A stretch of DNA of 64,000 nucleotides, taken from assembly GCF_011043525.1 (NCBI RefSeq), contig NZ_JAAKGO010000001.1, positions 124,001-188,000 on the forward strand, given 5' to 3'. Shown one piece after another: positions 36,216 to 44,672 of this stretch (position 1 is the first letter of the stretch; every line of letters starts with the position of its first letter). This DNA is from Sphingobacterium sp. SGG-5. Its GTDB lineage: Bacteria; Bacteroidota; Bacteroidia; Sphingobacteriales; Sphingobacteriaceae. The notes under the pieces were generated by a model, which had not been told where the DNA came from, searched no databases, and saw nothing but the letters and a program-made list of their open reading frames with translations. Position numbers and translations under genes: made by a program.

Positions 36216-37052
36216 ATGTCAGTACAAATTTCTGCATCAGATGTGAACAAATTGCGTCAACAAACAGGCGCAGGTATGATGGATTGTAAAAAAGCTTTAG
36301 TCGAGGCTAATGGCGATTTTGAAGCTGCCGTGGATTACTTGCGCAAAAAAGGCGCTAAAGTAGCTGCAAGCCGTCAGGACCGTGACTCAAACGAGGGTGT
36401 AATTATCGCTAAAGCAACCGCTGATGGCAAATCGGGTATCGTCGTTGAAGTAAACTGTGAAACTGACTTCGTCGCTAAAAATGCTGATTTCATCGCTTTT
36501 GCAGAGAAAATCGCAGAGGTAGCTCTTTCGAACCAACCGGCATCTTTGGAAGAATTGAAAGGTCTGGAAGTAGACGGCAAAAAAATTGCTGACGCTTTGA
36601 TCGAGCAAACAGGTGTTATCGGTGAAAAAATCGATGTTTCTAACTACGAGACTGTGACTGGTGAAAAAGTTGTTGCTTATATCCACGGAAATTACCGTTT
36701 AGGTGTATTGGTAAGCTTGTCTGCTGATGCTGCCGGTGTGGAAGAAGCGGGTAAGGATGTTGCTATGCAAATCGCTGCCATGAATCCTATCGCTATCGAT
36801 AAAGACGGTGTAGATCAAGGCACGATCGATCGTGAAATCGCTATCGCTAAAGAGCAAATCATCGCTGAAGGTAAACCTGCTGAAATGGCTGAAAAAATCG
36901 CTCAAGGAAAATTGAACAAGTTCTTCAAAGACACCACGTTGTTGAACCAAGAATTTGTAAAAGATTCTTCTAAAAATATCGCTCAGTTCTTAGATTCTGT
37001 TTCTAAAGGATTGACTGTTACGGCTTTCAAACGCGTGCAGTTAGGCGCGTAG
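36216..37052 (+). CDS. tsf: translation elongation factor Ts
   Basis: A 278-residue EF-Ts, the nucleotide exchange factor of EF-Tu. The UBA-like N-terminus has LRQQTGAGMMDCKKAL, followed by the EF-Tu contact motif ETDFVAKN near residue 82 and the C-terminal FVKDSSKNIAQFLDSV. The last 103 bp of the gene lie in a 117-bp repeat found again at 38218-38334. The intact copy used now is this one; the distal copy is degenerate. This suggests the 3' end was replaced by incoming DNA. Confidence 0.97.
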   Translation: MSVQISASDVNKLRQQTGAGMMDCKKALVEANGDFEAAVDYLRKKGAKVAASRQDRDSNEGVIIAKATADGKSGIVVEVNCETDFVAKNADFIAFAEKIAEVALSNQPASLEELKGLEVDGKKIADALIEQTGVIGEKIDVSNYETVTGEKVVAYIHGNYRLGVLVSLSADAAGVEEAGKDVAMQIAAMNPIAIDKDGVDQGTIDREIAIAKEQIIAEGKPAEMAEKIAQGKLNKFFKDTTLLNQEFVKDSSKNIAQFLDSVSKGLTVTAFKRVQLGA

Positions 37053-37066
37053 GTTAGTATTGAGTA
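36950..37066 (+). repeat. Direct repeat, proximal copy (tsf 3' end)
   Basis: 117 bp covering the last 34 codons of tsf plus 14 bp. It aligns without gaps to 38218-38334 with about 13 differences counted by eye, mostly at third codon positions. Confidence 0.9.
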
Positions 37067-37146
37067 GCAAATTCAACTATTTAACCCTCTGAGAATTGCT
37101 TGTTTTAGAGGTTCTGAAAAGGTTGTCTTGAGTAATAAAGGAAAAG

Positions 37147-37179
37147 GCTTATGAAGATCAAAATTCATAAGCTTTTTTT
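37147..37179 (+). terminator. Terminator after tsf
   Basis: Perfect 9-bp stem GCTTATGAA (37147-37155) with TTCATAAGC (37164-37172) and a 7-T tail. It would end the ribosomal transcript before the inserted gene. Confidence 0.85.
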
Positions 37180-37250
37180 AAAGGATAGTTTTTCAGTGCC
37201 CTCGTTCCGACAGAACCTTTTTGTTATCTTGCAATAAAATAATGTGAAAT

Positions 37251-38108
37251 ATGAGCAAAGAAAATGCCATCAAAATATTTGAGCAAAAGGAGGTTCGCAC
37301 ACATTGGGACGAAGAACAAGAAAAATGGTATTTTTCTGTTATAGACGTTATTGAAATATTAACAGAAAGTCCCCGGCCAAGAAAGTATTGGAATGCGTTA
37401 AAAACCAAACTGAAAGGAGAAGGAAGTGAGTTGTCCCAAAAATTGGGACAACTGAAAATGCAGTCGGCAGACGGGAAATTCTACTTGACTGATGTTGCTG
37501 ATACTGAGCAACTTTTTCGCTTAATTCAGTCTATTCCGTCCCCAAAGGCAGAGCCATTTAAAGTATGGTTGGCACAAGTGGCATCTGAACATTTAGACGA
37601 ATTGCAAGACCCCGAATTATCTATTGACAGAGCATTGGAACAATATTTAAGATTAGGCTATTCTGAAAATTGGATTAACCAACGTCTAAAAAGCATTGAA
37701 ATCCGCAAAGAACTCACAGACGAGTGGAAAAAACGGGGATTAAAAGAGGGCATGCAGTTTGCTACTTTGACAGACATCATTACAAAAGCGTGGAGTGGCA
37801 AAACAACCAAAGAGTATAAAATTCTCAAAGGATTGAAAAAAGAAAATCTTCGGGACAATATGACCAACACCGAACTAATTTTGAATATGCTTGCAGAAGC
37901 TTCTACCAAAGACATTTCACAAGCCGAAAATCCTGAAACTTTTGAAGAAAGTGCGAAAGTTGCTAAACGCGGTGGGAATGTAGCAAATGTAGCCCGATTG
38001 GAATTGGAAGCTCAAACAGGCAAAAAAGTGATAACATCGTTAAATGCAAAGACAGCATTAAAAGGAAAAGACACTAAACAAATCGGAAACGAAAAACCGA
38101 AAGACTGA
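37251..38108 (+). CDS. Bro-N / DinD-like protein
   Basis: A 285-residue protein. The N-terminal about 110 residues (KEVRTHWDEEQEKWYFSVID, YWNALKTKL, LPC-free FYLTDVADTEQLFRLI) match the Bro-N domain found in phage antirepressors. The C-terminal half (ARKELTDEWK-like IRKELTDEWKKRG, NTELILNMLAEAST, GKKVITSLNAKTA) resembles the E. coli damage-inducible protein DinD. Such genes are typical of phages and genomic islands. It sits between two copies of the tsf 3' end, so it was gained by insertion. Function is unknown, possibly DNA-damage related. Confidence 0.8.
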   Translation: MSKENAIKIFEQKEVRTHWDEEQEKWYFSVIDVIEILTESPRPRKYWNALKTKLKGEGSELSQKLGQLKMQSADGKFYLTDVADTEQLFRLIQSIPSPKAEPFKVWLAQVASEHLDELQDPELSIDRALEQYLRLGYSENWINQRLKSIEIRKELTDEWKKRGLKEGMQFATLTDIITKAWSGKTTKEYKILKGLKKENLRDNMTNTELILNMLAEASTKDISQAENPETFEESAKVAKRGGNVANVARLELEAQTGKKVITSLNAKTALKGKDTKQIGNEKPKD

Positions 38109-38217
38109 CACCAAACCTACTCATAACATCGTTATAGCCAATGGCACAACCGAACCGCCCGAAAATGCGGAAATTGACGTCTTGGCGACATTCTGGAAGA
38201 ACAGTATCTTGCCATCC

Positions 38218-38320
38218 AGAATTTGTAAAAGATTCTTAGAAAAATATCGCTCAATTTTTTGACTCCGTATCTAAAGGATTGACTGTTACTGCTTTCAAAC
38301 GCGTACAATTGGGAGCGTAG
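38218..38320 (+). pseudogene. tsf: Degenerate tsf 3' fragment (distal repeat copy)
   Basis: In the tsf frame this reads FVKDS-stop-KNIAQFFDSVSKG and continues to the same final residues QLGA and stop. A TAG replaces one serine codon. The other changes against the intact copy are nearly all synonymous, so the fragment was under protein-level selection before it was cut off. The repeat itself continues to 38334. The surrounding 38109-38472 stretch has no intact gene. Confidence 0.85.
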
Positions 38321-38377
38321 GTTAGTATTGAGTACAGAGTATTAAGTATTTAGACAGTACTTGGTGCTGCGAAAAAT

Positions 38378-38414
38378 AACAAAGCCTGTTCATCAAAAAT
38401 GGACAGGTTTTGTT
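38378..38414. terminator. Terminator after the tsf remnant (likely bidirectional)
   Basis: AACAAAGCCTGTTCAT (38378-38393) pairs with ATGGACAGGTTTTGTT (38399-38414), with a T-rich end on both strands. It was probably the original tsf terminator and may also end the minus-strand aldolase transcript. Confidence 0.75.
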
Positions 38415-38472
38415 ATGAATTGACCGGTTATTTAATTTCATTAATCCGCATATCCATGCGATCGCTACCGGT

Positions 38473-39222
38473 CTATCCTCCTTTAAAGCGTTCAATAATA
38501 TCAGCATATCCTTTCCTAAGAATCCCCAGATCAGAATCTATGGCGATATTATCATATCCCAAAGCCCTCAAATCAGAATAAGCAGATCTTTCTCTCAATA
38601 AAATCCCTGCTTTCTTGGCATGCTTTAAGGATGCTTCGGCTACCTGTCTTAAAGCATCGTCAAACTCGATGCGTTGATTACCTTTCTGATGCTCCAGCGC
38701 CAATCTAAGGTCGGCTGGCCCCACAAACAGCACATCTACCCCATCTACTGCAGCAATCTCATCAACATTCTTCACCCCGTCATAGTTCTCGATCTGAGCG
38801 AAAAACAATGTTTCCACGAGATGTGGATCTGAAGGAGGTTTTAGCCCATACTGATAGGCCCGTACTGTTGATGAATACCCCCGACTTCCCAAAGGCGAGT
38901 ATCTCATAGCCGCAACACATTCTTGTGCCTCTTTTGCTGACGACACATGGGGCAACATGATGCCGTCGGCACCCCAATCCAACACTCTGGCGATCGTAGC
39001 CGCATTCGAATCTGGTACCCGAACGATAATATGCACTTGCTCATTCCGAATGGTGCGGATGATTTCCGGAAGCTGTGATTCCGGCGCACTACCGTGTTCA
39101 AGATCTAGCAAAAGCCAGTCAAAGGAAAAACAAGAAACCAGATCCGCTACTACCGGGGAACCGGTACTTATCCAAGTGCCGATGTTGACCGAATTATTTA
39201 AAAAATCACTTTTCTTTTTCAT
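38473..39222 (-). CDS. HpcH/HpaI family aldolase
   Basis: A 249-residue class II pyruvate aldolase of the HpaI type. It has the metal- and substrate-binding motifs DWLLLDLEHGSAP near residue 34, RVPDSNAATIARVLDWGADG near 67, MRYSPLGSRG near 105, and FAQIEN with GVDVLFVGPADL near 145-175. These enzymes cleave 2-keto-3-deoxy acids to pyruvate and an aldehyde. It is the last gene of the minus-strand run that starts at 44472, so it could process a sugar-acid or hydroxy-acid fragment released by the locus. The exact substrate is unknown. Confidence 0.88.
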   Translation of the reverse strand: MKKKSDFLNNSVNIGTWISTGSPVVADLVSCFSFDWLLLDLEHGSAPESQLPEIIRTIRNEQVHIIVRVPDSNAATIARVLDWGADGIMLPHVSSAKEAQECVAAMRYSPLGSRGYSSTVRAYQYGLKPPSDPHLVETLFFAQIENYDGVKNVDEIAAVDGVDVLFVGPADLRLALEHQKGNQRIEFDDALRQVAEASLKHAKKAGILLRERSAYSDLRALGYDNIAIDSDLGILRKGYADIIERFKGG

Positions 39223-39254
39223 CTATTTATTTTTTTATAGCTGATGAGAGCTTT

Positions 39255-39268
39255 CCCGATGTATCGGG
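39255..39268. terminator. Short perfect hairpin between two operon genes
   Basis: CCCGAT-GT-ATCGGG, a perfect 6-bp palindrome in the 53-bp gap between the phosphotransferase and aldolase genes. It lacks a T-run on the minus strand, so it may be an mRNA-processing or weak pause site rather than a true terminator. Confidence 0.35.
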
Positions 39269-39275
39269 ATCAGTT

Positions 39276-40361
39276 TCATAACATTTCTACCGCTAAATTG
39301 CCCTTCAATCCCTTAACAGCACTATCTATCCGATCCAAGGTGAATTTTTCCAAACTGTTGTTCTTCACATTGTTGAGAAAGAATTTATCGGACATATCAA
39401 AATAATTCCCTTTAACCCGGATGACAGATTTAAATATGATATTTCGCAACAAATGCAACCAGAAACGCTGTTCAAAATTTTCGGGCAGGGGTTTCTCCTG
39501 CTGATAACCCGCCATTACAGCAAGTATTACCTCTCCGGAATGGAAGCACCCTAATAGAGACAGATCATCTACCGGATCACCGGACACCGCATCGTCCCAA
39601 TCAATAAAAGCACTCACTCCACTGTTGTTTCCTAAGATATTCCATAAAGCAAGATCTTTGTGCACCAGACATCCTTCATCTAATTGCAACAAGTGCCGAA
39701 AACTAACTACCACCTCATTTAACTCCTGTATCTTACTTTCTCCGAGAAAACCTGAAGACTGTAAAAAGTCCAAATGTATGTCCCAGTTCAGAAAAAAGTA
39801 TTGTTCATACGAATCATGGTAACCTTCCAGTATATTTTGGTCCCGAACACTTTCTGGCTTGAAAAGACCATACCTATCTAGTCTAACCGATTGCCATTTC
39901 GCAACATTTTTCCCGATAGAGGCTGCTACGTTAAGTACATCCAAAGTCCCACTTTTTTCCAAGATGTTCAAATCCTGATCGGGGATAAGATCCATGACTT
40001 GTATTGCAAATGGAACATACAGTCGCGAGACATCCGTAAGATAAACGGTTGGTACGGGTACGCCCATTGATTTTACGCTCTCCATCACTTTTGATCCCAC
40101 AAGCATGTAGTCATCTTTCTCTGGGCCGTTCTCTAACCGTACGAAATAGGATTTATCCCCGTAGTTTGCTATGTAGGTAATATGATTACCTTGGCCACCC
40201 GCAAGGGCCAATTCAACAAGTCTTTCCCTAAAATACTGATTTAAATAATCAAATAATTGGCTTTCTATTGTCACGAAATCATGCGCCGCCGTTCGATGGG
40301 TGTTCCCTGCTGCGTAAGGCCTATCGGACTTCCAATAATAAACATTCTCTCTACTTATCAT
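39276..40361 (-). CDS. Phosphotransferase of the APH/choline kinase fold
   Basis: A 361-residue kinase of the aminoglycoside-phosphotransferase superfamily. The catalytic loop is CLVHKDLALWNIL (HxDxxxxN, about residue 234) and the metal-binding motif is FIDWDDAVSGDPVDDLSLL near 255. The N-lobe has SYFVRLENG with a likely hinge further on (IQVMDLIP). The family phosphorylates antibiotics, choline, homoserine or sugars. Placement between a transporter and an aldolase suggests a catabolic small-molecule kinase rather than a resistance gene; this is inference. Confidence 0.8.
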   Translation of the reverse strand: MISRENVYYWKSDRPYAAGNTHRTAAHDFVTIESQLFDYLNQYFRERLVELALAGGQGNHITYIANYGDKSYFVRLENGPEKDDYMLVGSKVMESVKSMGVPVPTVYLTDVSRLYVPFAIQVMDLIPDQDLNILEKSGTLDVLNVAASIGKNVAKWQSVRLDRYGLFKPESVRDQNILEGYHDSYEQYFFLNWDIHLDFLQSSGFLGESKIQELNEVVVSFRHLLQLDEGCLVHKDLALWNILGNNSGVSAFIDWDDAVSGDPVDDLSLLGCFHSGEVILAVMAGYQQEKPLPENFEQRFWLHLLRNIIFKSVIRVKGNYFDMSDKFFLNNVKNNSLEKFTLDRIDSAVKGLKGNLAVEML

Positions 40362-40365
40362 ATTT

Positions 40366-41376
40366 TTACTTTTCCTCGCCTACGATATTTTGGTCAACCA
40401 ACGATGACGGAACGGATGTTGCATTGTCAGATTGTGGTTGAGCCTTCCCTGGGCTTGTTTTCCAGCGCCAATAAGCAGCCAACAACCCACCGATCAGGGT
40501 CTGCATCACACTGCTGAATACCGCTGGCACGGCCGCAAGTGGCTGCGTAGAAAAATTTTGCTTGGCCAGTACCGCTGCTAGTCCACCGTTTTGCATACCG
40601 ACCTCGATTGCGACGGTTCGCGCGATCGCATTATTGTACCTGAACAAACGTGAAATTACAAATCCCAACACGAAACCGACGATATGCAGCGCACCCGCTG
40701 CGATGAACAATGTGAAAGCGTTGGCAGCTACAGTATCAGCGCTTTGCGCGACAATACTACCCGCAATAAAAACGATTGCCCAGACCGAAGTGACTGGCCC
40801 CGCCAAAGCCAGCTTCTTACCAATGTTCGGAAATTTATAGTTTATCAATACGCCAAGCGCGACCGGTAACAGTACGACCTGTACAGTTGTATAAAATAGT
40901 CCCCATCCATCGACCGGCACGTACGTTCCAGCCAGTGCCTCCGTCATTAAAGGTGTAGCAATGATCGCCAGCATAGTAGAAACCGTCGTCATAATAATAG
41001 ACAATGCCAAATGCCCCCGTGCTAAATAAGTAATCACATTGGACGCCGTTCCCCCCGGGCAACAGCCTACAATTATCAGACCGACAGCTAGTGCAGGGTC
41101 CAATTGTAAAAATCTGGCGATGAGGAAGGCCGAAAACGGCATTACCGTGTATTGTAACACTGCTCCCATAAATACAGCACCGGGCATCTTGGTGATTTCT
41201 TTAAAATCATCTACATGTAATGTAAGCCCCATACCCAGCATGACCAGCGCCAATGCACCTACCATCCAATTTCCCGAAAACCATTGAAAAACGGGCGGAT
41301 AAATATACCCTAAGAGTGAGCTACCAATAATCCACACCGGATATAGGTTGACAAATGTGTTGAGAATTTTTTTCAT
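40366..41376 (-). CDS. Bile acid:sodium symporter family (BASS) transporter
   Basis: A 336-residue inner-membrane protein with about ten helices and the BASS signatures MLGMGLTLHVDDFKEI near residue 45 and VGCCPGGTASNVITYLARG near 105, with the sodium-site GMQNGGLAAVLA near 270. Family members import organic anions with sodium. Its place 4 bp after the phosphotransferase (on the other side) and 6 bp from the glycoside-hydrolase-like gene suggests import of a carboxylated product of the locus. Confidence 0.88.
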   Translation of the reverse strand: MKKILNTFVNLYPVWIIGSSLLGYIYPPVFQWFSGNWMVGALALVMLGMGLTLHVDDFKEITKMPGAVFMGAVLQYTVMPFSAFLIARFLQLDPALAVGLIIVGCCPGGTASNVITYLARGHLALSIIMTTVSTMLAIIATPLMTEALAGTYVPVDGWGLFYTTVQVVLLPVALGVLINYKFPNIGKKLALAGPVTSVWAIVFIAGSIVAQSADTVAANAFTLFIAAGALHIVGFVLGFVISRLFRYNNAIARTVAIEVGMQNGGLAAVLAKQNFSTQPLAAVPAVFSSVMQTLIGGLLAAYWRWKTSPGKAQPQSDNATSVPSSLVDQNIVGEEK

Positions 41377-41382
41377 AAAATT

Positions 41383-43107
41383 TTAATATGCATGTATTCC
41401 TTTATTATCCACGGCACCGTCTACACCCGGAGACCCTCCTCCGAGGTAGCCGTAGCTCGCTCCACTTTTATCAGGACTGACCCAAAAAGAGTAGAGCTTA
41501 CCGTTCGTTAAGTGAAAACGAAATTTCACCGCTTTACCTGCCAGTGCTGACAAATCATCGCCTGCGTCCCACTGCACTTTATATAGCGTCTTGTCCACAC
41601 GTATGGGACTACTTTTTTTCGACGAGAATTCTTTCAATACCCGATTTTGTTCGTCCAGAATTTCCACTCGTAGCTCACCTTGAGGACAGTCCACATTTAC
41701 AAATAGATGTTTACCTTTAAAAGTCAAGGGCTTTGTCAGCAAGGTGCCCGTTTCCTTACCTGCTTCCATCGATGCGAAACCGTCCCTACGGAGCGTAGCC
41801 ATACCGATACTTGCACCCGTGTACATGCCCCGATGACCATCAGGGGCAATACCCGAATACCCCGTATAAGGAAACCATAACTTATCACCCATGACCAAGC
41901 ATATTCCCATCGTACCATGTAAATAACCACGGTCCCAGTCACCCTCCTGCCGAGTGGCTTCGATAAATGGCTTCCGGTCCGGGCGATCCCAATGAAAACC
42001 ATCACGGCTGAAACCCATTTTTAGTTCTGTAATTTTTGGTACTTTCTGTTCTTCGCTTATACTATTATGTGGTCCGAGATGGATATAAAATTGGCCCAAA
42101 AGTATACTTTCGTACGCTACCGCATTTAAATTGTATAGCTGCGCCGCATCGCCGATGCTCGGATCCGGTTTGTCCAGTTCGTCGGCATTCACCCAATACA
42201 CCGCGTCCTTCCATGGCGCCCCCTGTATGAAATCACTGTTTTCCGAATAATAACGCGCCCGTCCCCGTTCGGTATTCTGTTTGAGACTAAACACCCACCT
42301 GTCCCGAAAAGGGTTATAAAAGAAAGACGTATAATCCGAAGCAGATCCCGTTGGGACACCCTGAGACCATATCCTACCATCCGCGGACGTGTGGAGGGTA
42401 TGCCTCGGCAGTCCCTTTCGTGTTTTAAAATAATTCTTCCAATCTCCATCTACCCACCGTTCGATGATTAATTTGTACCGTTGCTGTGGATCTTTAGCAT
42501 TCAGATCCAGCCAAATTGCATTATCGCCACCTGCCATCAACACCCCACGCGGCAAGATGATATTACCGCCTGCCAGATCAAGATTTGGGCGGGACCAGGA
42601 CAACAGATCTTTACTCGTTGCCAGCGCTAGTCCTCCCCGCCAGCCAGCGGTATAAAACATTTTGAACAAGTCGTCTTGGGGATCATAAAACACGCCTCCC
42701 TGTCCGAGGTAGGTGACCGCACTATTCCCGTGGTATTCGTCCAATTCGTCAGCCGTCTCCGGATAAAACACCGGATTTCCCTCGTACTTCTGAGCTTGAT
42801 GAAACACCCGTTCCAAGGTGGAGGTTTCGATTAGGAAATCGTCAACAAACAATTGTCTTCCTACATCTATGGGGATGATTTCGGGAGGGTTTTCCAGGTA
42901 TGGAATACGCATAGGAGAAGTATCCAGGGGATCCTGTGTTTGTGGAGGCCATATCTCGGGGAGGCGGATGCCATTATACAATACCCAATCGCTACTGTCG
43001 ATCAAAGTGACAGTCACCACATAATGGTTAGCCTGAGGTTGCCCGGCATAACCTTTCATCGTGGCAATTAGTAGACAAGAGCATATATATATAAGTAAAT
43101 GGTTCAT
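41383..43107 (-). CDS. Secreted five-bladed propeller, glycoside hydrolase-like
   Basis: A 574-residue exported protein. It has a signal peptide (ending near GYAG), the characteristic IDVGRQLFVDDFLIE segment near residue 79, then propeller-type repeats (GGVFYDPQDDLFKMFYTAGW, WSRPNLDLAGGN, FNPFRDRWVFSLKQ-like FYNPFRDRWVF) similar to the GH32/GH43/GH117 clan fold, and a C-terminal beta-sandwich from about residue 450. The family is common in Bacteroidota and Planctomycetes, usually without known substrate. It is transcribed 69 bp after the first propeller gene of this operon. Confidence 0.75.
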   Translation of the reverse strand: MNHLLIYICSCLLIATMKGYAGQPQANHYVVTVTLIDSSDWVLYNGIRLPEIWPPQTQDPLDTSPMRIPYLENPPEIIPIDVGRQLFVDDFLIETSTLERVFHQAQKYEGNPVFYPETADELDEYHGNSAVTYLGQGGVFYDPQDDLFKMFYTAGWRGGLALATSKDLLSWSRPNLDLAGGNIILPRGVLMAGGDNAIWLDLNAKDPQQRYKLIIERWVDGDWKNYFKTRKGLPRHTLHTSADGRIWSQGVPTGSASDYTSFFYNPFRDRWVFSLKQNTERGRARYYSENSDFIQGAPWKDAVYWVNADELDKPDPSIGDAAQLYNLNAVAYESILLGQFYIHLGPHNSISEEQKVPKITELKMGFSRDGFHWDRPDRKPFIEATRQEGDWDRGYLHGTMGICLVMGDKLWFPYTGYSGIAPDGHRGMYTGASIGMATLRRDGFASMEAGKETGTLLTKPLTFKGKHLFVNVDCPQGELRVEILDEQNRVLKEFSSKKSSPIRVDKTLYKVQWDAGDDLSALAGKAVKFRFHLTNGKLYSFWVSPDKSGASYGYLGGGSPGVDGAVDNKGIHAY

Positions 43108-43176
43108 AGTTTTTTATACGTTACAACTTCTCCAAACGATTTGATTCTATCCTATAAGCATACAGCGCTTTGTTTA

Positions 43177-44472
43177 TTAAAGACCCAAAGCTGACAACGG
43201 AACCCGGGTAATCCCCATATCCTCCTTACCAATGGAATATAAGGTATACAACCAGCCATCCACTACAATTGAACTGGAGTAAGCATATCCGGTGTTTCTC
43301 CCTCCTACTCCCGAAAAGCGATAACTGGTGGGCGAATTTGTCCGTAGGGCATATATCCTGTCAAAAATATATCCATCTTTACTGACCGATATGGTCATCG
43401 GGTCACGAGCCAAGTACAGTGCTTGGTCAAACCGGCTGACATTTTGATTGCCTATCAAGAGTACTGTGCCATCATCCAGTGTAATCGCCTGTGCTCTACT
43501 GGGAGAATCAGGGATATCTGTCGGATGTAGAGGCTCCCATCCGCCAACTCCATCATTAAAGCTCACGTACATCCTATTGCTGTGCACGGGGTTGCTGGGA
43601 GTACCCCAATCCCTTAGCATTAATACCAATTTTCCGTCTTTTGCTCTATATATAAAGCTCTCTATAAGCCTTTGTCCGTCTACAGCCGTACGTTGTACCC
43701 CCCAAGCTGCCCCTGCCCACCAACTGATCTGATCATTTTGCCGATACCAATTATACAGTTGTATACCGCGGGCTGGCGCTATAGTAGGTGTACCGGACCC
43801 TTGCATATAACTTGGCAGTGCACCGCCACTTGGCAGATTTTGCACTAAAAAAGGATCCCCCAACTCACCGTGCTCACCAACTGACCGAGCGATAGGATAC
43901 ACACCAGCACCATGCACATAAGTAATCGCATACAACACATCGTTCAAAACAGCCCATCTATCGGGCTTTAAATGTATACCGCTTTCAGTACGTGCCCGTA
44001 CCGGTCCAGGAGCAGGAAATAATTCCTGAGCATCTGTCCAATTCCCCCACGTATCAGAAGTAGCGTACAATACACGTTGCCCGGGAGCATCCTCCCCCAA
44101 TGCATGGTTTCCCCACATCGCATAGAATTTACCCTTATGGTGGATTAGACAGGCATAGTGGTTATAGGCGCCATCTTCACGGGTAGGTGGTTGCCATACA
44201 AATGTATGTTCTGCCTCGGAAAGTATCGGAAAACCTGCTCCGGCACGAAGATCTTCCGTTGCCATTTGGGTGTTCCACATAGGAACGACGGGGGTTCCAT
44301 CACTGGTCACTTTGCTTGTTTGTAACACCTTTATTCCTACCTGGATTTTAATAAGTCCCTGATCGTCATCTCCCGATGATGGTGGATCTGAATTCACCTT
44401 GCTACAGGCACTCCATACTTGGCAAAGCATAATAATAAAACCTACCTGTGCAATTATTCTTAAATTTCCCAT
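43177..44472 (-). CDS. BNR/sialidase-like beta-propeller lipoprotein, copy 1
   Basis: A 431-residue lipoprotein (lipobox WSAC near residue 23) with a predicted six-bladed propeller. Recurrent Asp/Gly-rich turns are visible (YATSDTWGNWTDAQ, YRAKDGKLVLMLRDWG, VSFNDGVGGWEPL, ITLDDGTVLLIGN). BNR-repeat enzymes include sialidases and other exoglycosidases, but the classic Asp-box spacing is not clear, so no substrate is assigned. It is the first gene after the conserved promoter at 44545-44614. A 673-bp core is almost identical to the next gene. Confidence 0.75.
   Translation of the reverse strand: MGNLRIIAQVGFIIMLCQVWSACSKVNSDPPSSGDDDQGLIKIQVGIKVLQTSKVTSDGTPVVPMWNTQMATEDLRAGAGFPILSEAEHTFVWQPPTREDGAYNHYACLIHHKGKFYAMWGNHALGEDAPGQRVLYATSDTWGNWTDAQELFPAPGPVRARTESGIHLKPDRWAVLNDVLYAITYVHGAGVYPIARSVGEHGELGDPFLVQNLPSGGALPSYMQGSGTPTIAPARGIQLYNWYRQNDQISWWAGAAWGVQRTAVDGQRLIESFIYRAKDGKLVLMLRDWGTPSNPVHSNRMYVSFNDGVGGWEPLHPTDIPDSPSRAQAITLDDGTVLLIGNQNVSRFDQALYLARDPMTISVSKDGYIFDRIYALRTNSPTSYRFSGVGGRNTGYAYSSSIVVDGWLYTLYSIGKEDMGITRVPLSALGL
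43466..44138 (-). repeat. Near-identical core shared with 44962-45634
   Basis: 673 bp aligned without gaps at a constant offset of 1496 bp, with about nine mismatches by eye, while the flanking parts of the two propeller genes differ widely. This mosaic points to recent gene conversion. Confidence 0.85.
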
Positions 44473-44544
44473 AACATTCTAAACTTATTTACTTGCTGTT
44501 CTCCGCTATATAGTACGATAGGTTAACGGTGAACCCGCCACAAC

Positions 44545-44614
44545 ACAAATATGACCGAAAAAACAACGCGTACAGTTCTTCTATTTATCGATGTTGTATA
44601 CTAAATTGTCATAC
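44545..44614 (-). promoter_or_regulatory. Conserved promoter/operator module, internal copy
   Basis: This 70-bp stretch matches 59674-59743. ACAAATATGAC-C-GAAAAA begins at 44545 and TTGTATAC begins at 44594, 49 bp on, followed by TAAA and TTGTCATAC. On the minus strand it precedes the gene starting at 44472. It is probably the promoter of the downstream half of locus 2, controlled by the AraC protein. The remaining parts of the 200-bp gap show nothing else. Confidence 0.7.
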
Positions 44615-44672
44615 TTGATTAAGCCGTGTCGACACAAAATAATTTGATTTCATCATCATAGACATTATAGAT

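Larger units (their letters stand above)
37067..38217 (+). mobile_element. Putative insertion at the tsf 3' end
   Basis: This 1151-bp segment lies between the two tsf-end repeats. It holds a terminator, one intact gene of the Bro-N/DinD type and a 109-bp A/T-poor remnant (38109-38217) with an ATAAC-ATC-GTTAT inverted repeat at 38124-38136 and no ORF. No integrase or transposase is present. The gene is visibly more A/T-rich than rpsB-tsf. The arrangement looks like an element that entered tsf and supplied a new 3' end. Confidence 0.6.

Noticed and set aside
35276..36250. A 324-codon open frame on the minus strand opposite rpsB
   Set aside because: It lies wholly over the highly conserved rpsB gene and its spacer; its openness follows from rpsB codon use, and it has no recognisable domain.
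39276..40361. Aminoglycoside resistance gene
   Set aside because: It has the APH fold, but no close match to a known resistance enzyme was recognised, and its neighbours are a transporter and an aldolase of a catabolic locus.
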